DNA of 64,000 nt from Molossus alvarezi (GCA_037176705.1 CM073896.1:23510708-23574707); one strand, 5' to 3'. Shown: positions 42,481-55,144, numbered from the stretch's first letter. Notes: generated by a model from the sequence alone, not told the origin. Program-made: numbers and translations.

Positions 42481-44304
42481 GCATTATAGAGCACCTGTGT
42501 GTCCAGCCTCATTGCAAGGACTGAGAGTACAAAGAGAAATAACACACACTGCTCCTTGGTCTCCACTGCCTCACAGACAGAGGGCACTCGATCCATGTTC
42601 TTCGGGTTGAATTGCTGACTCAGTCCTTCAAAAGCAGTCAGAAACACAAAGAAACGCTAAGCAGAAGCCTCCAATCAAATGAATCCAAAAACTAATTTGA
42701 GATGTATCCAAAGGATATTGATCAGGCATAGGGCATGAATTTCTTACACACCCTTGTGTGCAGGGCCTTAATATACCTACGCTAACTTATCCCTTCCTAA
42801 ACCCACCCCACCCTGGCTCCTGTCTGGGCACAAATGCAGGATGCAGCCTGTCTCTAGGCACAGGGACAAGGAAACACACAGATCTCCCCGGGGTGGACCT
42901 GACACCCTTACCAGCGGGGCCACCCACTGCAGATGTGCCCAAATGGATTCACTGTCATGTGGACACAGCTTTATCATATGTTCAACGTATCTGAGAACTG
43001 TCCTTCCAAGTTGTAGGCAAACTGCATTGAAATGGACAACTTCTGCATTTCCCGGTGTGGTGAACCTCTCGAGTCCAGAGGAATGTTATGGAGGTTACAG
43101 AGTTCCCACTCCCTTGAAACCCTGGTCTATAAATCATGCTATATATATTTGTTTGCCCCTAAATGTGCAAAGGAAACTGTCCTAGAAAGTAAGAATGAGT
43201 GGCCACATGATGGCAGGATGCAGGCAGTCACCAACAGTCAGGGGACAGATGCTCGCAAGATGAATGTCCTAGAAGCAAGCGGAACAGAAACACGCATCAG
43301 TGGGTGCGGGCCGTTCCTCAGCCACTAGCCAGGGCCCCGGCCAGAAGCATGCCGCCGGAGACCTAGAAACAAGTTTGCACCTGAGGCAACACAGGCTGTC
43401 AGTTCAACCAGAGGCCAGCAGAACAGGTGAAAAGAGGGTGGAAGGGGTGGGCAGGGCGACTTGGCATTTGCTGAATCACATCCCTGCCTGTCTAGTCTCC
43501 TTGACCACGAGCCAGTGTAGAAGGCCTGTGTGGCTTGCCTCTCCCCTGTGCCTGTTTTCCTAGACTCAATGAAGGGGTCACATATAAAGGAGACTTGGGG
43601 ATCAGGGACACACGATGGTAGTGATCCTACCAGAGAGGGGAACGGAGCTCTCCACACTGCCCCCCAAATTGCAGCTGCCACAGTTGACCTTGTTTTGAAA
43701 CCGGAGCAACTGTAATGTTTTCTGAACACAGGCAGGAGCTGCACTAAAGCACCATGGAGAACGCCAGCGATGTTCTCCCTCGGGTGAGCTGGACGAGATC
43801 CAAGCCAGGCAACCAGAGGCACACAGGCAAAATTATACAGGCAGGGAAGTAATCCTCATTATCTTCCCAAGACGCAATTTTACCTGCTTGAGTTCATTGT
43901 GTTTGCTCAGGGAGGGGAGTCGCTTCATCAAAGACATGTTTTCGGGAGATGTGCAGTGGTCTGGAGCCTGTGGCTGCTGCCCCACCAGAGGCTCAGAGCT
44001 ACAGGGGCTCCGTTCGGCCAGGCAGCCCGGACGGGCAGTGGAGCACATTTCAGGTCAATGCAGCAAACCTGTGTGCCCCCCAAAGCACCCCACAAAACCG
44101 ATTCCTCTGGGGATATAATTCTTCATGTGGGAATTAGGATGATTTGACCCTAAGCTTGTGTGAAAGTTAGGGACGACCGTCAGGGGAGGGTGGGAAAATG
44201 CACCGAAGCCATGGACAGGCTCCAGGACTGTAAGTAGTATAATATTTTCATGAAGATTTGAGCCCCTTTAAAAACGTAGGGTCCTGCAGCGATCCCCAGT
44301 GCCT
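42481..44304. other. Unique-looking DNA, no gene recognised
   Basis: Open frames up to 165 codons (minus, 43325-43822) overlap others on both strands and show no domain. Confidence 0.4.
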
Positions 44305-44470
44305 TTGTTCCCTTATTCCTTCATCAGTTCCTTCCACAGCTGGTTTCCTAGGTGCCAGTCCCGGCGCTGGGCCCTGGGGATACGGTAATAAACAAGACAA
44401 TAGGGTCTTCTCCCTTAATAGTCTAACCAGTGAAGCATGTACTAATGCGGGGTTTTAAGTTCAGTGAGAG
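44305..44470 (-). mobile_element. L2 3' end, reversed
   Basis: GTTCCCTTATTCCTTCATCAG, CTAGGTGCCAGTCCCGGCGCT, GGGCCCTGGGGATACGGTAAT and AAACAAGACAATAGGG match the reversed L2 end (GTGCCAGGCACTG, GGCGCTGGGGATAC, GTGAACAAGACA). Confidence 0.7.
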
Positions 44471-44549
44471 AGCATGTACAGGGCACAGAGCACACATGGA
44501 TGAGAGGCCTAATCTACTTAGTGGAATGTGGTCGTCTTCCCAAAGAAAT

Positions 44550-44960
44550 ATATCATTAGGACATGCTGGATTATGCTGTGGAAACTAACAACCCATAACC
44601 TCGGGGACTTCAAACGAGCAAGTCTATTTCTTGCTAACCCTAGGTATCCATTGCACTTTACCAATTGTGGTCACTCAGGGACCCAGGCTGGCAGAACAGC
44701 CATCAACTCCCACAGTACCAGATGCGAAGCCAGAGGGACCAAGAGAGCTCCGAAGGTCTGGCACTAGCGTCCGAATACTCCACCTGTGACACACATCCCT
44801 CTGAGCATTTCTCATTGGCCAGGACTGATCATGTGGCCCCACCCAGCGAGGAAGTGCAATCCTCCCAGGGGCTCAGTAATGACTTGTACACCAAGTAATG
44901 ACTCCACGGGGCCCTGAAGGCATGGTCCTAGCTAGTCCCATAAAGTAAGAGGTGGGGTCA
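44550..44960. mobile_element. Ancient interspersed repeat, family unresolved
   Basis: CTATTTCTTGCTAACCCTAGG, ACTCAGGGACCCAGGCTGGCA, AACTCCCACAGTACCAG, ACACATCCCTCTGAGCATTTC, TCATTGGCCAGGACTGATCA, TGTGGCCCCACCCAGCGAGG and AAGTGCAATCCTCCCAGG match a mammal-wide repeat I remember, but I cannot give its name safely. Confidence 0.55.
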
Positions 44961-45009
44961 GGGACCTGAGAAAAAGAATTCCAGAGATATTTCAAGGCAA
45001 GAACATATG

Positions 45010-45170
45010 TGGAGGCTTCCTCATTTTATTCCTGGAGTGCACTTTCCTTCTGCAAACATGATTAATTGTATGTCTGCCTGCGGACTGGAGTACAAGTTCC
45101 CAAATCCACACTTTATACCACAGAGCCTGGCACACAGTAGGTGCTCAATACATGTCTGTGAATAAGGAAC
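45010..45170 (+). mobile_element. L2 3' end
   Basis: CTGCCTGCGGACTGGAGTAC, CACAGAGCCTGGCACACAG and TAGGTGCTCAATACATGTCTG match the L2 end on the plus strand. Confidence 0.65.
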
Positions 45171-45394
45171 ACAACATTGCCTTCTGGGTTGGATATAATT
45201 GATCAGACCAGGAATATGCAAAGTTCCTGTGCCTCTTACCAGGAGCCACAACCACTTCTAGGCAACGCAGGCCTTGTTGGAAGAATTCCCTCATCCGCCT
45301 CCATCCCAATCCCTCTCTTACTGATCCCTTCTTCCTTGTTTTCCTAACTATAAGTTGTACAGGTCTGTTCACAGGCTCTGCGATACCTTTTTCC

Positions 45395-45490
45395 TGCGTA
45401 TGTTTCTTTCTCTCATCCTAGCCTGACACTGAGACCGGTGCTGGCACATGGCAGATGTTCCCTAAATATCTGGGTAACTGAATAAATCTA
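45395..45490 (+). mobile_element. L2 3' terminal fragment
   Basis: GGTGCTGGCACATGGCAGATG then TTCCCTAAATATCTGGG and AACTGAATAAATC resemble the L2 terminus. Confidence 0.45.
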
Positions 45491-46669
45491 AATTAAAAGG
45501 TTTGCATAGAAGGGTTGTTGAGGAGCAATGGAAGTGTGGAAAAATTAGGTAAATTAGACACTGTCTAAGGGAGGCCAATAAACTGAAACAAGCACCCTAT
45601 TTCAGAGACGGGCATCTCTCCCGAGCAGAGATGGCTGCTCCCAGGAACGGAGCCTGGTTGTAACTGGATTTAAATTATACTAGTACTTCCCTCCACTCTA
45701 TGCCATGCTCGCATTCATGACAGAACACACTAGCAGCTCGCGTGCACACTCTGGTCTCTCCAAACACACTGATAGTTTTCCTCTGTCTATTTGCCTGGAC
45801 CCTGCTTTTCTGCCAGAAGCCAGACCAGTGATCATCACAGCAGCACTTTGCATGTATAACATCTGAACCTCATAAGATGATCTCACCGCACTTATTGCAC
45901 CATCCGGAAGGGCAACTTTCGTGGCATCGCACACAAAGACTGGTCACTGCAGGCAGAGGAGGAGCGGTGGTGCGTGTGTCCGCCCCTCGGGTCGATCTTC
46001 GGTGCAGCGGAGATGCTGGCAGTCCCCTCTCTCCCAGCCCTCTGGCCTCAGTCACTGCCTGAAGCAGCAGGGCTCCAGGCAGGTACTCAGGCTGGGGCCA
46101 TGGAATGTCCATTTCCACGGATTTGAGGTGAGCTGGGCTACTAGTTCTTGAGAATTGTATGTTCTGCTGGAATACCTGCTGCCATGGCAGCCAGGCAGCC
46201 TTTGCTGTCATCACAGTTGCTCAAGAAAGGGCTTGTGAGCTGCAATTTTTCACACCATTAATGCATTGCTCCCACCAAGGAGCACAGCTGGCAATTCCGG
46301 CATCGCATTAGAGGCTTTGGTGAGAAGCCTGGAGACCTCACTATCAAGGAGGAAGCAAAAGATGATCCCTGGGTCTCCACCAGCTGACTCTGCAGGGAAC
46401 CCCACTGTTTGTTTGTGTGTACCAGGGCTATGATTCTGATTGTAATGGGGCCCTGACGAATTGAAGGATTCTTGCATTGCTGCACTTTAGTGGGACTAAC
46501 AGGATTTCAGCATCAGCTTTCAATGCCTTTCCTGATGACCCATGCATAATGGCTTCCTGCCCACGGGCCTTCAGTACTCAGGACTCTCTCTGCATCTGAT
46601 ACTTGCAAGTTTCTGGAAAGGCTGTTCGAAGGAGAACCCTGTACATGCTACGCTTCTGTTGTGAGACTT
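45491..46669. other. No gene recognised
   Basis: A CpG-containing patch at 45955-46015 is not part of any repeat I can name. Short overlapping open frames only. Confidence 0.4.
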
Positions 46670-46878
46670 GCGGTAGTGTTCGTGGTTAAGAGCATTTACT
46701 TTCCAGTTATACTGCCTGGATTCAGATCCCCGCTCCTCCACTCTCTAGTTGTACGGTTTCGGACAAGTTACCCTCTCAAAGCCTCAGCTTCATTGTATTT
46801 AAAATAGGGAAAATATTAGCAACGACCTATAGTGATATTAAATGAGAAAATTAAGGTACTGCGAGGCAAAGTAAACTG
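46670..46878 (-). mobile_element. MIR SINE, reversed, near full length
   Basis: GTGGTTAAGAGCATTTACTTT, CTGCCTGGATTCAGATCCCCG, CTAGTTGTACGGTTTCGGACA, AGTTACCCTCTCAAAGCCTC, AGCTTCATTGTATTTAAAATA and GTGATATTAAATGAG follow the MIR consensus in antisense. Confidence 0.82.
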
Positions 46879-47939
46879 TTTTTTCCTATGATCCATGTTA
46901 GGGTTTTACAAGATAGCAGAATGATTAATCAGTAGAAATTACAGGCAAAGAGGTCTCAGTAGGAGATCTCTCACAGATGTCAAGCGCTGTCCTGGAAGAA
47001 AAGGCACTGACTGAGCACCTACCACGTGTGACCCGCGAGGACGCAGGTGGGTGACCTGTCCGTCACTCGTGTGTTCCCGTGTGGGGTGGGCACCACCTGG
47101 AGAGAGCAGACACCTGCAGAGCACATCACTCACCCCGGTAGAGTTAACGCAGCCCATTGGGTTAGTTTATGGCATAAAGAGATTAATCTGGGTCAAAAAA
47201 CCAATGTGCACCCACCATTATCAACTCAAAGTTGTGTGGGGCCACTTCTTTCTGATAGAAGTCTATATTAATAAAGAAGAAGAAAAGAGCAGGGGGAAGG
47301 GAGAACACCGGGAAACTTACACCACTGCCTATTCCAAATGGCTTGAAAAGTCTCACCTGAAGAAATATGCATCAGAATGAAGGCCTCTGGGTTCCATTTA
47401 GAAAATGTTGGAACAGTTCAATTGCTTTGCTCCCTGGGACTCCTAGAATTTTTTTCTTGTTGTTACCATAATTATTTTCCTAAAAAGTGTTCATCATTAC
47501 TGTAGGTTCTTCAGTATCATAATATTAAAGGAGAAGTCACTTCAGCACCTGAGTTTCCTTTTCCATTTACATCGACCCTTAAAAGGAGAGGTGGGGACAG
47601 AAAAAAGGTGGGGGGCATTCACTGTGTGAATGTGCAAGGCACGGCCTACGCTAAGCAGTGAGCGCTTTAAGAAAGCAAACACATGCCATCTGTCAATTTC
47701 CCAACACTCTCCCCAGAGGACACAGAGAACCTGGGGAATGAGCAACTGCCAGGCTGAGGAGGCGGAGAGGCAAGCTGACAGTGGGCAGAGCCTGGCTGGT
47801 GGGTGAGAATGCTCGGAGGAAGGAAACTGGCACCAAGAGGAGAGACTGAAAGAGGCCCACAAGTTATACTCGGAGGAGGCAGTCCACCCAGCAAGCACCA
47901 TACAGCATACTCCCAGATGTTGCCTGTGTGTTGTTCATG
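46879..47939. other. No gene recognised
   Basis: Short overlapping open frames only; no repeat named. Confidence 0.4.
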
Positions 47940-48112
47940 GGCAGTGGTGGTTCACAACCTTGACTATCAGGTGAGACACCTGGAAATCCTGTTAAAATAC
48001 AGATCCTAATGCTGTAGGTTTGGGTGGAGCCTAAGATTCTGCAGCTCTAACAAGATCCCAGGTGATGTCAACACTCTTAGTCTCCAGACCACATTTTAAG
48101 TAGCAATGTAGT
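47940..48112. mobile_element. hAT-type MER element
   Basis: GTGGTGGTTCACAACCTTGAC, CACCTGGAAATCCTGTTAAAA, CAGATCCTAATGCTG, GTGGAGCCTAAGATTCTGC, AGCTCTAACAAGATCCCAGG and the ending AGACCACATTTTAAGTAGCA fit a common non-autonomous Charlie-like element with near-palindromic ends. Confidence 0.7.
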
Positions 48113-48334
48113 AGGTCAAGGTTAGCAACTATGGCCTGTAGGCCAATCTGCCTGCTTCTGTAAATGGAGTACAGAATGGGGAGTACAGCCCACTTGTCCC
48201 CCTATTGTCTATGGCTGCTTTGGCACTGGACCAGTGGAGTTAAATAGTTGCTGTGAACACCTACGGCCCATAAAGCCTAAAAAGTATTTACCATCTGACC
48301 CTTTACAAAAAAATATGCTGACCCCTGTCCTAGA
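48113..48334. mobile_element. hAT-type MER element, adjacent second copy of another family
   Basis: GGTCAAGGTTAGCAACTATGG, CCTGTAGGCCAATCTGCCTG, CCTATTGTCTATGGCTGCTTT, GTTAAATAGTTGCTGTGAAC, GGCCCATAAAGCCTAAAAAGT and ATTTACCATCTGACCCTTTAC with the ending GCTGACCCCTG match another mammal-wide element almost from end to end. Confidence 0.78.
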
Positions 48335-49317
48335 GGATACTTAGTACTGAAACTAAGAAAAAAAAAAAAACAGAAAAGATGAAATGGTGGTGTGTTGAGC
48401 TGAAGGAACTTGTATGATGAATTTCACTGAATAAAAGGAAAGTTCTTGTTTGACAACAAAAATGATCTTTTTTTTTTTTTTTGGAGACTTAGAGGAGATC
48501 ATAGCCTATAAATGAATTAAAGGAGAAAAAATTCCAGAATTCCATGGTTCTAGAGGAAAGGACTCATCCCTTAGAAATAGTCTATAAGGTTGAGAAGAAC
48601 TAGCAAAATCTTGTGTGTTGTCCGAAACCGATCATAAGTTAAGTTCAAACAGAAAAGCTCATGGAGCCATGTTAGATTGGCTGAAAGTAACATGCTTCGG
48701 CTCTTCACTGCTTCATCATGGCGTCTTCACTGCTAAGAGCTGTTTTTCTTCTAGGGGAAATAAATAGCAACAACAATTCAAACTTTTTTTTTTTTTTTGC
48801 ATAACAGCATCTTTTCAATATTTCCACATGCAATATAACATTTGATCTTCACATTAATCCTCCAATGTGTGTAAACTTACTCAGTTGGATGCAAAGAAGC
48901 AGTAATATAGAGTCCTCTCTATGAGCTGCCGATCAGCCACAGAGGTAAACATCATCAATGTGTAGTGAATAGAAGGGACACAGGTGTGACTCAGAGAAGG
49001 GCGTGAGCTGTGGGGCTGCCATCTCCCTATTTACCTTACAGGTCTTTAAATCGAGGGAGAGGGTTGTAAGGAATGAGAAGATTGTAACTGTGAAGATGGT
49101 AACAGAATCAAAATCTGAAAAGAAAAAAGTCAATGATAGCATTTAACAGAGAATGTTCATATTAAAATTTTTTAAATGAGGCTCAGAATTAATATAGATT
49201 AATTACTTAAGGTAGAAGTCATGCTGAAGTCTTCTCACTCCAAAAAGTGGTTCTTTCTACTGTGTTCGCTTTTCAAGGATGATTTTTTCAGAGTGATGAT
49301 GTAAGGTGGGGTTACAA
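48335..49317. other. No gene recognised
   Basis: Homopolymer runs at 48358-48370 (A), 48468-48482 (T) and 48785-48799 (T). No coding evidence. Confidence 0.4.
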
Positions 49318-49410
49318 TGATGGTCATGATGATAATGATGACTAACACTGATATAATGTGTTTCCTATGTGCCAGACCCTGTCTTTCAAAGGTCTAACAC
49401 CAATAGATGG
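49318..49410 (+). mobile_element. Possible MIR 5' fragment
   Basis: GATGACTAACACTGATATAAT then GTGTTTCCTATGTGCCAGACC and CTGTCTTTCAAAGG resemble the MIR start (TAGCTAACATTTATTGAGC, CTATGTGCCAGGCACTG). Confidence 0.5.
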
Positions 49411-51495
49411 CTATTGCATGTTAGAAGATTCTAGCTCAATATAATTAAAATCTTTCAAATCTTTGAAGTTGTCCAGCATAAGAATGGGTTTTACCATGAA
49501 AAAAGAGCTCCCTCTTTCTTAAGGGAAGTTCCTGCATTGAAGCTGAATCCACAAGAGGTTTGCAGCAGAGACAGCTTTGTGGTAGCAGAGAAGCCGGAAT
49601 GGATGACTTAGGGAAACCTCCCAACTCTACAGCTCCTCCAAACAGGTCCATGAACTTCCCAAGACTCATAGTTATTTAGCGGCTCAGCCAAAGATAGAGC
49701 CTACACCTCCCCGCACTCCTTCCTCTTCCTTCTTCTCCAATGGAACCATTAATACTAGAGGTAACTGATGGCATGATTGATGGGGAACCTATCATTGTAT
49801 TCCTGGAAGTGGAATGGAGTTCAGTTTAGGCAGACAGATGTCAAGAGTCGTCGTTCTCAGTGGAATCCTGCGAGGGGTTTACTGAACCTAATTTGAGCAA
49901 TTGGGAGATCTCCTCATTCTCTTGGTTATCAAGATACCACTCTCCAGGGCCTTTTTTATGCCAGTTAGAATTGTTCTTAAGTCTTATTTCAGGTACCACC
50001 CAAATGGCATACATGATACTTAGGCCAAATTTGACTGGTACTTCCTTTTCTAATTCAGATACCATTAAATATAGCTTCTTACCTCATAGTAACTTGGCTG
50101 TGGAATATGTATGAGGAAACTATGAGTATGAAATGAGAAACAGTGAAACCCCAGGGAACAATGTGGTCTTTTACATTACAGCATTCTGTAATATTTTATG
50201 ATACCCTGGATTCAGTCATGTTTTCTTAATGGAAAGGCCTATCAGCCCAACCCTCTTTCCACTGTAATTCAAAAAGCACTACGACAGATCTCCACGCCCA
50301 GCCCAATGCCCACCAGGCGTGTGAGTAAAAGAAAAGTGTTCTGTAATGAGCTTGGTATTGTAACCTCAAGGGGTTGTACACTCATGGGGACTTGCAAACA
50401 TGTAACCAACTGCTAGAGAAAAAGTGCCACATTCCAAGGGAATGAAAGGAGACGCCTAGACAGTGAGAACCACAGACGAGGATTCAATACTGAATGAAAA
50501 TTGTAATGACATTAATTCTTATGTTTCAGCCAAACTGTAGGTTGACTAGACGACTCCATTTCATTTACTCTCTTCACAGCAACCCCTGGGTGTGTCAGTT
50601 GTCACATACCATGTAATCAGCATACAAGAATCCTATCCCATTTCAGAGAGAATGGCTGCGGCTACATTATGACCTCGGCCCCGTTCCCTGGAATTCTTCC
50701 ATAACGCAAAACCCAACCTTCCTTTCTGTGCCTGCTTGGTCTCCAGGGGCAGCACACCTGGTTCAGTCTCTAGAGTAAGGCAAACAGTGTGTTTGGAGGT
50801 CAGCAGGTCCGCAAGCAACAGAAACAGCTGTACAGCCGAAGAAAGTGCTTAAGAGTCTTCTGAAACTGACTTTAGATTTTAGTGCCAGAAGAAAATGAAA
50901 TCAAGAGTACTGGTGCTCCTCGCCCTTATGCTAAACATATATTTCCATAAATTAGTCAAACACAGCTATAAGAGCTAGTTTATTTTGAAGTTAGTCTCAG
51001 ATGAGAAATTAGTGTTTAATTAATTTTTGTCAAGTTAAGAGGCGGCAGATATACTTCCTTTCTTTTTGTTTAATTGAAATCTAATTACAAAGAGGTCATT
51101 CATTCATTCACCTCCTCATTCAGCAAGTATTTGTTTAACTATCTAAAGCTGTTTTTAAAACTAAAGCAAGACGCACTAGAAAGCTGCATTTATTTTCTTA
51201 ATTTTAGATGCTTGCCTAACTCCCCAGTGATACCACTCTTGCCTTTAGTGAGTGTTTAAAGAAATTTATGTCAAAAATATTTGCCACCTGTAACCACTTT
51301 CTAATTAGCAAAAAACGCCAACTCTGTGCCTTTGGCATTCCAAATGACTTTGACATAATGAAACAGCACAGCATGAAGATATTTGTTTAAGTAACCTTTA
51401 GGCAGGAAAACATTCACCAACTCACAAATGGGTGTTGTCCCTAAATTGGTCATTTAACCCTCATCATGCCACACTGTCATGGTTCTGTTCCTCAA
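49411..51495. other. Unique-looking DNA; candidate conserved segment 51060-51420
   Basis: No repeats named. 51060-51420 is AT-rich, non-repetitive and contains TAATTAG- and TAATTA-type cores, only weakly suggestive of a regulatory element. Confidence 0.3.
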
Positions 51496-51499
51496 GATT

Positions 51500-51628
51500 G
51501 GTGGTTCTCAGCTTTGCCTGTCCTGCTTTCACGGGGAGAACGTAAGAGCTCCCAATGCCTGCTCGTCACCCCATGGGTTCTGTTCGAGCACCCGCAGGTT
51601 TCAGATGTGCAGCCAGGATTGAGAACAC
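51500..51628. mobile_element. hAT-type MER fragment
   Basis: GGTGGTTCTCAGCTTTGCCTG at the left and CAGATGTGCAGCCAGGATTGA then GAACACC at the right are inverted relative to each other, as in the Charlie-like palindromic MERs. Confidence 0.55.
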
Positions 51629-51829
51629 CCCTCTGAATGGTGAAAACACACACATCGGGTTGTGTCCTTGCTTTGCTAACAACCTCCTGGTGATTCAACA
51701 ACCCTTGTGCCTTCTGGGTCAACTCTGGAACCTCTAAGATGGTTGTCACTGCCTCAGAGACCTGGTCGTTGCTTCTACCCACCCACCCCTCCGCCCGCCC
51801 CTCAGCACTGTGCTGTCCATGCTTCAGGT

Positions 51830-52165
51830 CTCTGAACCTGCCCCTCAATTCTGATGTGGTCCTTGGACAATCTGTTCCCTTTCCTGGGTCACTCTTCCCC
51901 CACCTCTTCCTCTGGCCAGGTTCTACCGATCTGGCTTGGGTTGAAGTATCACTTCGGGAAGTAGGACATTTCTGACCCTACCCCATGACTTTCCACCTGA
52001 AACGTGTCTCCCTGCCACACCGAACACCCTGCGTGTCCATTACACAGGAACTGTGAGGGCGCTGAGGGCAGAGCCTCGTCTGTCTCCTTTGCCGCTGTGT
52101 CCCCGGCACCCAGCACAGGGTCTGCTAGTCACAGGAACTCAGTAACTGTTCGTTAATGTGTCAGC
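51830..52165 (+). mobile_element. L2 3' end
   Basis: GAAGTATCACTTCGGGAAGTA, GACATTTCTGACCCTACCCC, CTGTGAGGGCGCTGAGGGCAG, AGCCTCGTCTGTCTCC, TTTGCCGCTGTGTCCCCGGC and ACCCAGCACAGGGTCTGC follow the L2 3' UTR order on the plus strand, ending AGTAACTGTTCGTTAATGTG. Confidence 0.78.
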
Positions 52166-52815
52166 CGGAGTCCAGTCGGGAACAAGAAACCACATCAGGA
52201 ATTTGAACAGGAAAAGTTTTATGTTTAAAAATTGCTTAACTTGAGTGAAAAGTGGTTAATTTCCAAATGGGCTAAAGAAGACTTACAGTAAATACTGGGA
52301 GCAGGTCTACCCCCGGGTGAAAGAGGGCACCCAGAGCAGGAAGTGACAATTTGGAAGAGCACTGACTCACCCCTAGGCTCAGACTGCACCCCGCTGGGGG
52401 GAGTACCAATGCAAGCTGCTGAATGGCGGGGCACGCCACTGGGTGCTGCCAGCAGAGCTGGTCTGCGGGGGTCACATGTGGGGTGCTGGTGAAGTTCACT
52501 GGGGTGCCAGAAGATTGCACTTGGTCTGCAGGAAGACTTCCACTGAGGTGCTGAGAGTCTCCATGGAGACCAAAGGCCCTGGGCTGCCCGCTCGCCACTG
52601 GCAGCTGCGCGGCTGAAGAAGAAAGAGCAAAGCACCCAGGAAAACCCTCTTTGCTCTGCCTACTGTCTCTCCAGCCCCCTCTACTGACAGAATCTAATCT
52701 TGAACCAGCCTCAAGGTGAAATGTTTACAGCATCCAGCCCCCAAAATCACAAAGCAAGCAGCAGTGGATTTGGGGCTGAGAGGAAATCATTTGATAATTA
52801 GCACTGAAATGATAG
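52166..52815. other. No gene recognised
   Basis: GC-richer sequence at 52300-52640 with overlapping open frames of 108 and 136 codons on the minus strand, no domain recognised. Confidence 0.4.
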
Positions 52816-52868
<53 letters not shown>

Positions 52869-52881
52869 TAGATAGATAGAC
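52816..52881. repeat. (GATA)n microsatellite
   Basis: About 13 GATA repeats followed by an imperfect end near 52868-52881. Tetranucleotide tracts of this length are usually polymorphic. Confidence 0.97.
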
Positions 52882-53784
52882 AGAGCAGATATAAATATAA
52901 AAATATAAATACCTCCAGTAAAAACAAGGAAAATATAAATCCCTTCACAAACATAAGAAGCAACAACAGCATGTTCAAAAGAAAAGATGAAAGCTTGATA
53001 TTCCCTTTCTCCTAATACATTTCTTATTTCTTTTTTCTATTCACAGTTCAAAGCCCGCACCATACTGATGATTGCCATTTCATCTATCCCTATTAGAGTT
53101 GTACCCCTTTCGCCATGGATCTGAAAAGCCATGTCACTTGGACAAAAGAAAATCTTGGATTAGAAATTTGGTGGCTTTGTTCATCTGCAAGATGGACATT
53201 ACATCCCTTTAATTCCACTTGTCAGGACATTCTGGTAGCTATATTGCAAGCAGAGAGAAAGTATGAATCACAGAAAGTAAACTCATTAGGCTGTTGCTTG
53301 TCGTGCTTTCATATCTATGCCAATGAAAGCTTTGATGCAAAAATGGGAGCACGGAATGGCAAGATTCCTCTGATCCTTGATCAGTGCTTAGAACGTCTAC
53401 GGAATATTAACTGTGGCAAAGGATCATTAGTCTTCTGCTACATTTAAACTTCTGCTTTATTTAATAAGCAAACAGTAGAAATCAAATGCACATAGCAGGT
53501 AGGTGATCTTTAGCTGGTGCTGGGAACTGAATAAGGAACCCCCCATTCTAGTCTATTCTTTCATACACTCAACTACTTGACTCAGAGTCAAGTAAATTTT
53601 TGAAAGCAATTACATTTCCTTAAAAACAATGGTGCATTTCTGGAGGTACAATTAATGGCACACCCCTTTTGGAAACTTTCTAAAGAACAAATAAACAATA
53701 CGCATGATAAGGAAATAATTTGATATGTAGAAAAGGCTTTATTCTAAAGATAATGGCCATGAAATATTTATAAGCTACTCCCAT
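52882..53784. other. No gene called; 110-codon open frame at 53115-53447
   Basis: The plus-strand frame begins MDLKSHVTWTKENLG and ends GSLVFCYI with six Cys residues. It has no signal peptide, no recognisable domain and no splice or promoter context that I can support. A chance open frame or a single exon are both possible; I favour chance. Confidence 0.3.
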
Positions 53785-54045
53785 CACATTAAAAAAGACC
53801 AACAATAGAAAAATTGTGGTGCCATCTCATGATAGACATTCATGTAAAAGACTTGAAACAACACAAAGCAATCGTTATTTTATAATAACCTTGTATTAAA
53901 TGAAAAAAAGTGGATACAAAATCACGTCCCTTGTATAATCACAACTAAAACACTGGGGAAAGCCTGGCAGACTTTTTTTTTTTTTTCCTAATCTTTTCTA
54001 TAGGATAATTTTGTAGAAAAACAAATGCTAGATAAAAAAGGAAGT
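53785..54045 (+). mobile_element. Possible old LINE-1 3' end
   Basis: GAAAAATTGTGGTGCCATCTC, GTATTAAATGAAAAAAAGTGG, ATACAAAATCACGTCCCTTGT and a T-run near 53975 resemble old L1M 3' ends. Diverged. Confidence 0.38.
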
Positions 54046-54057
54046 AAATTAAAAATT

Positions 54058-54150
54058 TTGGTAGACTGCCAAATTGTCCTCCAAAGCAGTGTTGCACCAC
54101 ACTTACTTTTCCTTCTATATTTTCTACACATTCTCTGATGCATGTAGATA
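54058..54150 (-). mobile_element. Possible LINE-1 3' fragment, reversed
   Basis: TAGACTGCCAAATTGTCCTCC, AAAGCAGTGTTGCACCACAC and TCTACACATTCTCTGATGCAT recall antisense L1 3' UTR sequence (CAAACTGTTTTCCAAAGTGG). Short. Confidence 0.4.
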
Positions 54151-54644
54151 ATGTTTATACTGGGGAAAATAGCTTTTAGATTTTGCTTTAACTTTCAGAG
54201 TCCTGTCTTACAGCCAGTACCAATCTTTGATAAACTGAATAAAGGCATTATAATTGTCTGTTTCTTTTATAGCTCGCACCTATCCTGAGAGTAAAGGCTC
54301 ATGTCCCGCGTCTCAAGCTGTGTTTAATTCATCCAATCACCACATTTAGTCGAAGCAAATACGTGTACAAATTGCTAACAGAGAAGCTGGGGTGGGGGGC
54401 ACAAACATAAATCAGAACCGAATGCTCCCCTTAAACAGCTCATGGCCTCACACACACAGGCAGCGGTGGCGGTCGCTCTGGGTAGGATCCTGGAAGGTCA
54501 CTACTATGAATGCAAAGGGAATCGTCGCAGAGCCTGAAGAACGCGGCTGTACAGCCTCATCTTCGTTTCTGCAAATGATAACCTTCCAGTGCTACTTAAA
54601 TTCAGGAACCATTCCTATGGCCCACCTTCCACGATAGGATTACA

Positions 54645-54805
54645 TTTACTGAGCAACTATCAGGTTCCAGACATGATCCTTGACTCTAGGAATATATACA
54701 TTAGACAAAAAGATAAACTAAGGTTTAAAAAACAGTGCCCCTCGTCTTAAGGGTCTTACATTTACACTCTAATGAAAGGAACATCCAAACAATTAGAAAT
54801 CAGTT
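54645..54805 (-). mobile_element. L2 3' end, reversed
   Basis: CATTTACTGAGCAACTATCAG, GTTCCAGACATGATCCTTGAC, ATTAGACAAAAAGATAAAC, GTCTTAAGGGTCTTACATTTA and CACTCTAATGAAAGG follow the reversed L2 3' end. Confidence 0.62.
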
Positions 54806-54834
54806 TGAGTAAATATGTAGGAGTGGAATAGCTG

Positions 54835-55135
54835 AAGCACATGTTAGATGTATGTTTAACTTTTTAAGAAACTTCCAACTTGTTTGCTAATAGCTGTGTA
54901 GTGATATCTCACCTTGACTTTAATATTCCTTAACGTTGAGCATCTTTTTACATACTCATTTGTCATCCCTACATCTTACTTTGTAAAGTGTCTGTTCAAA
55001 TCTTTCCATTTCTTTATTAGGGTGTTTGTTTTACTATAATTGCATTAAAGGTTCTTTATATACTCTGGATAAATTCCTTTCCATGTATATGCTTTGCAAT
55101 TTCCTCCCCATCTGTGGCTTATCTTTTCATCCTCC
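54835..55135 (-). mobile_element. LINE-1 3' UTR, reversed
   Basis: TTTTTAAGAAACTTCCAACTT, AGTGATATCTCACCTTGAC, ACGTTGAGCATCTTTTTACA, CTGTTCAAATCTTTCCATTTC, GGTTCTTTATATACTCTGGAT and TTTGCAATTTCCTCCCCATC then GTGGCTTATC follow the antisense order of an old L1 3' UTR. Confidence 0.78.
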
Positions 55136-55144
55136 TAACCCACA

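Noticed and set aside
53115..53447. 110-codon Cys-containing frame as a secreted small protein
   Set aside because: No signal peptide, no Cys pattern I know, no supporting context. Kept only as a note in the feature list.
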